Assembly (NCBI GenBank): GCA_018902385.1
Contig: JABSSW010000060.1
Span: 186,001 to 250,000 of the forward strand
Reading direction: 5' to 3'
Length of the DNA: 64,000 nt
From: Physcia stellaris
Lineage: Eukaryota; Ascomycota; Lecanoromycetes; Caliciales; Physciaceae
The stretch's first letter is position 1, and the number at the start of each line of letters is the position of its first letter. Shown here one piece after another: positions 58,972 to 64,000 of the stretch. A program made the position numbers and the translations under genes. The notes under the pieces are model-generated. The model saw only the letters and a list, made by a program, of their open reading frames with translations. It searched no databases and had not been told where the DNA came from.

Positions 58972-60384
58972 TTACCATCTCGGTGCCCTTGGTCTTTGGA
59001 ATCCCCACAGCTGTGACACTACCGCGCCATGCCGAGCAGTTGGATCATACTTTTCCTTCGCTGACTTGAAAGCGCTTTGAATAATTGCATCTTCAGGAGT
59101 TTCTTTCAATGCGTCCTCCAGATCACTGCAGGCATAGCCATACTCGCCTAGTTCAATCATAATTGAACCGCGACGAAATCGCGCTTTACTACGATCCACG
59201 GCGGAATATTCGGATTTGTCATTAGCAGGAACCTTCGGTACACACGCCTGCCACACCCTGTTCATCTCGTTGTCGTCGGCGAGATCAATCGCGTTGTCGG
59301 CCGCGAGCAGGGCCTCTGCCCAGTGTGTGTTGAGCTTCAGGCAGGTGAGCGCCAGATTGAGTTCACACTGGAACCGCAATTTATTGATAGCGTGGCCAAA
59401 TTTTGCCGGCATAGTAGATAGCAGCCTACCTTGGCGAGCACTTTGCAATACCGACTCAAGGATCGAGAGGGTGTTACGGTAGTGATCACGAGCGTCCCCG
59501 AAGTGCCCCTTCTTGAACTCTTCAGACCCCATATCTTTCATGTTGGTTGCAGACCTCAGCCAACTCCACGGTTCGAACTGACCCGTCATCGCCGTCTGAA
59601 GACTTTTTGCGTACGCTGAGGGAATGACGTCAGTCCCAACAACCACTTCGCTAAGACCATGTAGGCGACGCCAAGGCTCAAGTAAAAGGCGTTCGTTCTC
59701 AGCAGGGCCACTCCGGTATTTCTGTCGCAGGTGCAGGTGGATAGCGTGCTCTTTGCCCCATCTTGGTAAAGCGTCACACATTTGCTGGAGGAAGGCCGTG
59801 AAACGAGGAAGATATAAGACAGGAAAGACGACCTGACATCGAAGTCGCTTGCTTCTCTCCTGGATGATCTTGACGTCGAGAGCGTGTCTGGTGAGCTTTG
59901 AAACTAGATCTGGATTACTGCAGACGAAGCCCATCTCTGTACCCTCCAATAGCGACTGGGTCCAATATACGTCATCGTTGTAGAGGCTGAGGCGTACGAA
60001 CATATTTGAGGAATAAAGTGTGTTGATACTTTCAATATGGACCTGCTTGTTGACGCGTAGAATAGCTATATGGAGCTGAAAAGGCGGAGAGGTCGCTTTC
60101 AATCTCAATTTGCCATCTCGGACTAACGGCCGATATGCGAATGGCTTCGAAGGGCTAGTGACCCTAGTATCGAGAAGATATGCATATATTTTCTCTCTGA
60201 GTTCCAGTGGTAACTGTAATAGGCGAGAGGCTTTTGCAGTGATGCTGAGAGCCTCGAAACTCTCGGAGGGGGTGTCGGTAGATGAGGATGAGCCGGGGCG
60301 ATCATTGACTGGAGCATTGACAGACGCCGCCTTCGCTTTGTTTTTGTTCTTGGTATTCTTCGAGGCCTTCTTCTCTGTCGGCAT
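58972..60384 (-). CDS. F-box/2EXR-like and TPR-like protein, 470 aa
   Basis: Single exon; start MPTEKKASKNTKNKNK at 60384 (the frame is open 37 codons further up but without typical coding character). After a basic, Ser-rich leader, LLQLPLELREKIYAYLL (about residues 57-73) is the F-box-like motif common in many lineage-expanded filamentous-fungal proteins. It is followed by ILRVNKQVHIESINTLYSSN, as in 2EXR-type proteins. The C-terminal third is helical and TPR-like (SEEFKKGHFGDARDHYRNTL; ELNLALTCLKLNTHWAEALL; SKARFRRGSIMIELGEYGYA). A role in substrate recognition for ubiquitin ligases is only inferred; such families in fungi are mostly uncharacterised. Confidence 0.8.
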   Translation of the reverse strand: MPTEKKASKNTKNKNKAKAASVNAPVNDRPGSSSSTDTPSESFEALSITAKASRLLQLPLELREKIYAYLLDTRVTSPSKPFAYRPLVRDGKLRLKATSPPFQLHIAILRVNKQVHIESINTLYSSNMFVRLSLYNDDVYWTQSLLEGTEMGFVCSNPDLVSKLTRHALDVKIIQERSKRLRCQVVFPVLYLPRFTAFLQQMCDALPRWGKEHAIHLHLRQKYRSGPAENERLLLEPWRRLHGLSEVVVGTDVIPSAYAKSLQTAMTGQFEPWSWLRSATNMKDMGSEEFKKGHFGDARDHYRNTLSILESVLQSARQGRLLSTMPAKFGHAINKLRFQCELNLALTCLKLNTHWAEALLAADNAIDLADDNEMNRVWQACVPKVPANDKSEYSAVDRSKARFRRGSIMIELGEYGYACSDLEDALKETPEDAIIQSAFKSAKEKYDPTARHGAVVSQLWGFQRPRAPRW

Positions 60385-61901
60385 CGTCAACCATGCAATA
60401 CTAAGTCTTTCTTGGAGTTTGTGACATACTCTTGTTCGCCATATCTTATTCTCCTCAGGTAATATAATCCTTGGTCTATAGTTGTGCTGATTCAATCGGA
60501 ATTGTTATTTGTTGAGGGTTTTTGAGAAGAAAAGGTTCATCTCAATTCCGCGATTTAGTGCAGCACGATGTCATGATGGCGTCGAACCGTGACACGCTAA
60601 ACCTGCACTCTAGACTTTAAATAAACATGACCGAACTGGAATGCCCTGCCTCCCACCAAAGCGATCAGGCCTGATGAATGGTAGTGAGCAACCACATACT
60701 TTCATACCTCCACGCACCCACTCCTCCAGGACCGAGCAGCGAGAAGGTGCGCACATCCTCACGCTCTTTGGAATGGCCACATTCATGAAGCCTTGGAAAT
60801 GGGTGCCCGGACGGAGACAGAAGGACATCGCCTGGTTCTCGCTCTTCCAATGTCCAAGTGACTGTTGTCCTCTCCACCGGGCTCAATCGCGACATCCACA
60901 TCTATCCTATGCCACTAAGGTTCGGAGAGAAATCCCGGCGGATGAGCTTCTGGAGAAAGCCGCAGTCAATAGCAAGCAAGGAGCCCACCAGGTGGAGAAC
61001 AGCATTAAAGACAATACCAATTACTTGTAACTTTGTTTGGCAAAGGTACTGCGGTTGCCCCTGGGTTGGGAATTCGTAATCCACGGTTGTCGTTATGCGC
61101 TACAGTTGGGGTTGGTTGATATATCTAACATGTATCAGCACGCTATGCTATTATTACGTTATTTTATCTTATTATTAGTTTCTCTCGGCTGAGGAGTCCC
61201 TGATATCCCCCTTTTCGTAGTTGTCGTAGAACATGAGTCATCGATCGTGGGATGAGAGGTTTGACGGAGCGTTGAGGTAAGGGGACTTGGGAGTTGTGTG
61301 TATAGTTGGAGGGATCCATGGGGGATGGAGCATGCAGTCTAGCTGGAGATAAGATAGATATCAATAGATATCGTAGAGCATGAACGAGATACTCTACTTC
61401 TCGGGTTCTACATCTTAATAGCTATGTGCCTAATATACTCATCTCAACGAGGGAGGGAGAGAAGACGGCAAAGAGAACCCGCTAAAGCCTTGTGCCGATG
61501 CCTTCCCTTTCCTCCCTGTGCTACCGTTGTGATACAGCTGGTTTCTGCAAGATTTCTCCGGGTTTGTAGCCCTCCGTTCTGTACCCATGTTGCTGGGCGG
61601 CTTCCTGGCTTGACGGGGTGATGCGCGCAGATTTCTCCGTATCTTGCTGTAGTGATGGGCCCCTGGCCTCCGGAAACACGGAGGGTGCCCCGTGCAGATT
61701 TGTTCTCGATAAACCCTCCTGTTTTATCCTCTTCCTTGCACTTGCCCTCCTCCTCTCCATACACACCCACCTCGAAAATATGCAGCCCAAGCTACAGCTC
61801 TTTCGTTGCTCTCCTCACGACCCTCTTGCTCTCTTGCTCTGCCTCTTCCTCTTCCTCTCCCAATCACTCTTGCCCTTCCTCCCTCCTCCCCTCTAATGAG
61901 A
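60385..61901. other. Gene-poor region
   Basis: 1.5 kb. A 129-codon plus-strand frame (60641-61030) and antisense frames have no recognisable content. 61740-61900 is pyrimidine-rich and overlaps the likely 3' UTR of the mS37 gene. No RNA gene seen. Confidence 0.5.
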
Positions 61902-62421
61902 TCATCTGTCCCTCTTCCGCGCCCCACTGATCTTGGGATACAACCTCGAGAGGTGATAATTGATGGTGTTTTTCTTGGGGTTCTTCGGGCGCGGCTCGTC
62001 CATGCATGCGCGCAGGGCTTGCTCCAGCTTGATGCAGCCTGCGGTGTTGTGGCCTGAGGAAGCCCAGCAGCCTGGAATGGGGATGGTGTTAGCGCACGCG
62101 GGCTTAGAAGGGGTGTGCGGTGGGTCGAGTAAAGGGGCAGTGGGGAAAGGTCATAGGGGAGTGGTGGAGATGGTGGGGAGAAATGTAGAGCTCGGGGGGA
62201 AAAGTGTGACTGTAAGAAAAGAACTGAGATAGCTTCACAGTAGGCATCGAAAGCAATTGCGATTGGGAGCAAGGAGGAAAGAGTGACGTACTAAGCACGC
62301 TTGACATAATCCCCAGACAGGGGTTCTCGGCCGATTGATTTGGGCGCCGGACGCGGAGTTTTGGTAGAGGAGGTAGGCGGGGAGTGGAGGAGATCGCTTT
62401 AGAGGTTGGTTTTGCGGGCAT
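61902..62421 (-). CDS. MRP10: Mitochondrial small ribosomal subunit protein mS37 (Mrp10), CHCH type
   Basis: Twin-CX9C protein of the mitochondrial 37S subunit, imported through the Mia40 disulfide relay. Exons 62421-62292 and 62071-61902 with a 220-nt intron (GTACGT...TTCCAG), 99 aa. N-terminus MPAKPTSKAISSTPRLPPLP, then KLRVRRPNQSAENPCLGIMS. The first pair is C-LGIMSSVLS-C, split by the intron; the second is C-IKLEQALRA-C, joined by CWASSGHNTAGC. The tail NTINYHLSRLYPKISG is the family C-terminus. The long intron carries its own open stretch but nothing recognisable. Confidence 0.92.
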
Positions 62422-62689
62422 TGTTGTATTTGGGTGGGGATGGTTGAGCAGAGACGATACGAGTGGTGGGTGTTGGTGACAGCTCGATAGCGGAGGGGGT
62501 TTTTTTATGGGGTGTGCATCTTTAGTGAGTGTATCTGGAGATTGGTCGGCTTCAGGAGCTAAATAGATGCTTTAGGTCTAAGAAGGATGTGATCTTTAGA
62601 GATTGGCGATAAGCAATCGAGAGATTATGGGTAAGATGAGAGGTTGACGAGTTGAGGCTTAAGCAGCATCACAGTATGTGATACTAGGT

Positions 62690-63660
62690 ACGATTATTGT
62701 ATTGCTTCGACAAAAAGAGACTGGAACTCTCATGATTGATTGATTGATTGATTCATTAAGCACTCGAAACCGATCTTAAGAATTCGTTATGCGATTAAAA
62801 ACAATCGAGCCAATCATCTTCTAAGAGATTTTTGACTCTATACAGAATTATTTGCTTTTGATGTTTTGTTTTTCGATTCGAACAAATCACTTCAAACATT
62901 TTTATTTTCATGATTTTTTTTCATTTTCATTTTGTACGAAAATTTTCAATTCAATGCACTTTTTTTGCAATTTCTATTTTTCGTCGTCTGTAATTGAAAC
63001 TCGTAAATAATCAATGAATTTTGATTTTTCGATAAATTTTGTCGCTTTCGTTAAATTGATCGAATTGATCAATACGTTCATCAATTTCATTTTTTTTCAT
63101 TTCGCTTTTTTAATTTCGTCAATTCATAAATTTTTACGAAATCTTTTCAATTTTTTGCATTCGAAAAATACGTATTTGATCGTCTGTTTGTTACACATGC
63201 ATAAACACATGAAATTTTCGATTTGTTTTTTGTTGTATAAAAACGTTCGTAAATTTATTTTGATCGTGCGAAATTGTATTGTTATGACGTTGAATTTTTT
63301 TGTGAATTTTTCGTGTAATCGTAATATTGTTTTATTGAATTTCGACGTAATTTTGTACAAATTTTTTTGTTGCAATTTTTTCATTTTTGATTTCATTGTT
63401 GTTTTATCGATTTATTCATCACGATTTTGACGACGTTTTTCAGCATTTGCACGTTCGTTTGTTGTGTTTGTGATCGATGTTCATTTTTTTTTTTTTTTTT
63501 TCGTTTTTTCAATTTTCATTTCGTGATTTGCTTGATCGCAATGTTTGTTTGTTCGTTGTTTTCGATATCGATGTGAATCGAAATTCAATGCAATTTCATT
63601 TCAATATATTTGTTTCGCAATTCGTTGATCAATCAAATTATTCATTTCTGTTACGATAAA
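62690..63660 (-). mobile_element. Very AT-rich relic of a LINE (non-LTR) retrotransposon, ORF2 C-terminal part
   Basis: Base composition changes abruptly to extreme AT, T-rich on the plus strand. On the minus strand the frame 63396-63124 still shows the end of a fungal LINE ORF2: NLYKITSKFNKTILRLHEKF, then QFRTIKINLRTFLYNKK, then the knuckle C-X-C...T-X3-V-X3-C (CMCNKQTIKYVFFEC). Intact fungal elements have Arg, Gly and His where Lys, Asn, Ile and Tyr stand here, as expected after massive C-to-T change on both strands (RIP or its equivalent). Upstream domains are not legible and an A-run interrupts the frame. A GATT microsatellite (62737-62757) lies at the left border. Defunct. Confidence 0.7.
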
Positions 63661-64000
63661 TCGTGATGTGGGTGGATAATATGCTTGATTGTTACTATCT
63701 AGGAGGCAGAGGGCGAGATATGGGGCTGGCTGCCGAGGCTCTGCGGGAGCGCTAGTCCCTTCTGGTCAAGATATCCTGACTCCAGCCCTATGTGGAGGTT
63801 TACCGTAACAGATGCCACCAACGAAAGAAGACCACAACGCCCTCGTTGTGCCGCGTGGCGGGGACATGCGATCCATCCATGAGAAATCTATTAGTAATAC
63901 ACGTAAAGAAGTAAGGAATCCACCGAGTTCTCCGTCCATTGGCCCAGCTGTCTCCGTGGATTGCGCCCGGGGCCAGAGACATCGAGCAATTTGTATGGCG
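63661..64000. other. Right edge, normal GC, nothing recognised
   Basis: Composition returns to normal at about 63660. A 60-codon minus frame (63800-63982) has no recognisable content. It could be flanking unique sequence or a less-mutated part of another repeat. Confidence 0.4.

Noticed and set aside
63014-63430. 138-codon hydrophobic plus-strand frame in the AT-rich block
   Set aside because: Its Phe/Ile/Leu content is what any T-rich strand encodes; the minus-strand LINE reading has real motif content.
62780-63660. AT-rich block as a nuclear copy of mitochondrial DNA
   Set aside because: The minus strand reads as the C-terminus of a LINE ORF2, which explains the block without mitochondrial origin.
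1-64000. CRISPR arrays, operons, ribosome binding sites, phage or plasmid features
   Set aside because: The window is eukaryotic nuclear DNA with spliceosomal introns; none of these was seen.

Overview
This is nuclear DNA of a filamentous ascomycete (Pezizomycotina, quite possibly Leotiomycetes). Genes lie on both strands with little space between them and are split by short GT-AG introns, mostly 45-60 nt, often with CTAAC/CTGAC-like branch sites. The families present (velvet regulator, C6 zinc-cluster factor, fungal Eaf3, Hul5, Ypd1, GT34 mannosyltransferase) are typical of such fungi. I rebuilt exon structures by hand from splice sites, reading phase and family knowledge; no database search was possible.

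Layout. 0-10 kb: a C6 transcription factor running off the left edge, farnesyltransferase beta, a gene-poor stretch, an exon of a dsRNA-binding-like protein, and a mitochondrial calcium uniporter. 10-19 kb: a small four-exon protein of unknown function, a gene-poor stretch with a hairpin/MITE-like element, an acidic Ser/Pro-rich protein, and an ARMH3/DUF1741 protein. 19-30 kb: Isa1, a Dabb-barrel protein, beta-carbonic anhydrase, a 1287-residue unknown with a C-terminal membrane segment, and a seven-exon velvet regulator. 30-37 kb: about 7 kb without a recognisable gene, holding a five-unit 83-bp minisatellite. 37-49 kb: Utp14 and mitoribosomal mL41 (divergent), the HECT ligase Hul5, and an Eaf3/MRG15 protein with a very large in-frame insertion. 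50-62.5 kb: a small hypothetical protein, a 2H-phosphoesterase-fold protein, Ypd1, mitochondrial aspartate aminotransferase, a GT34 mannosyltransferase, an F-box/TPR-like protein and mitoribosomal mS37. 62.7-63.7 kb: a very AT-rich relic of a LINE retrotransposon.

Functionally these are mostly housekeeping genes: mitochondrial (MCU, Isa1, carbonic anhydrase, AAT, mL41, mS37), ribosome biogenesis (Utp14), chromatin and development (Eaf3, velvet), signalling (Ypd1, farnesyltransferase) and proteolysis (Hul5). No metabolic cluster or operon-like arrangement is seen.

The most notable observations are: (1) Eaf3 carries a 652-codon open insertion bounded by GT...AG exactly where the family reads straight through, so removing it gives a normal 320-residue Eaf3; (2) the aspartate aminotransferase gene needs a 3-nt exon (GAC) followed by a 10-nt exon; (3) four separate genes are each out of frame by one missing base inside a homopolymer run, which points to a systematic sequence error rather than four broken genes.
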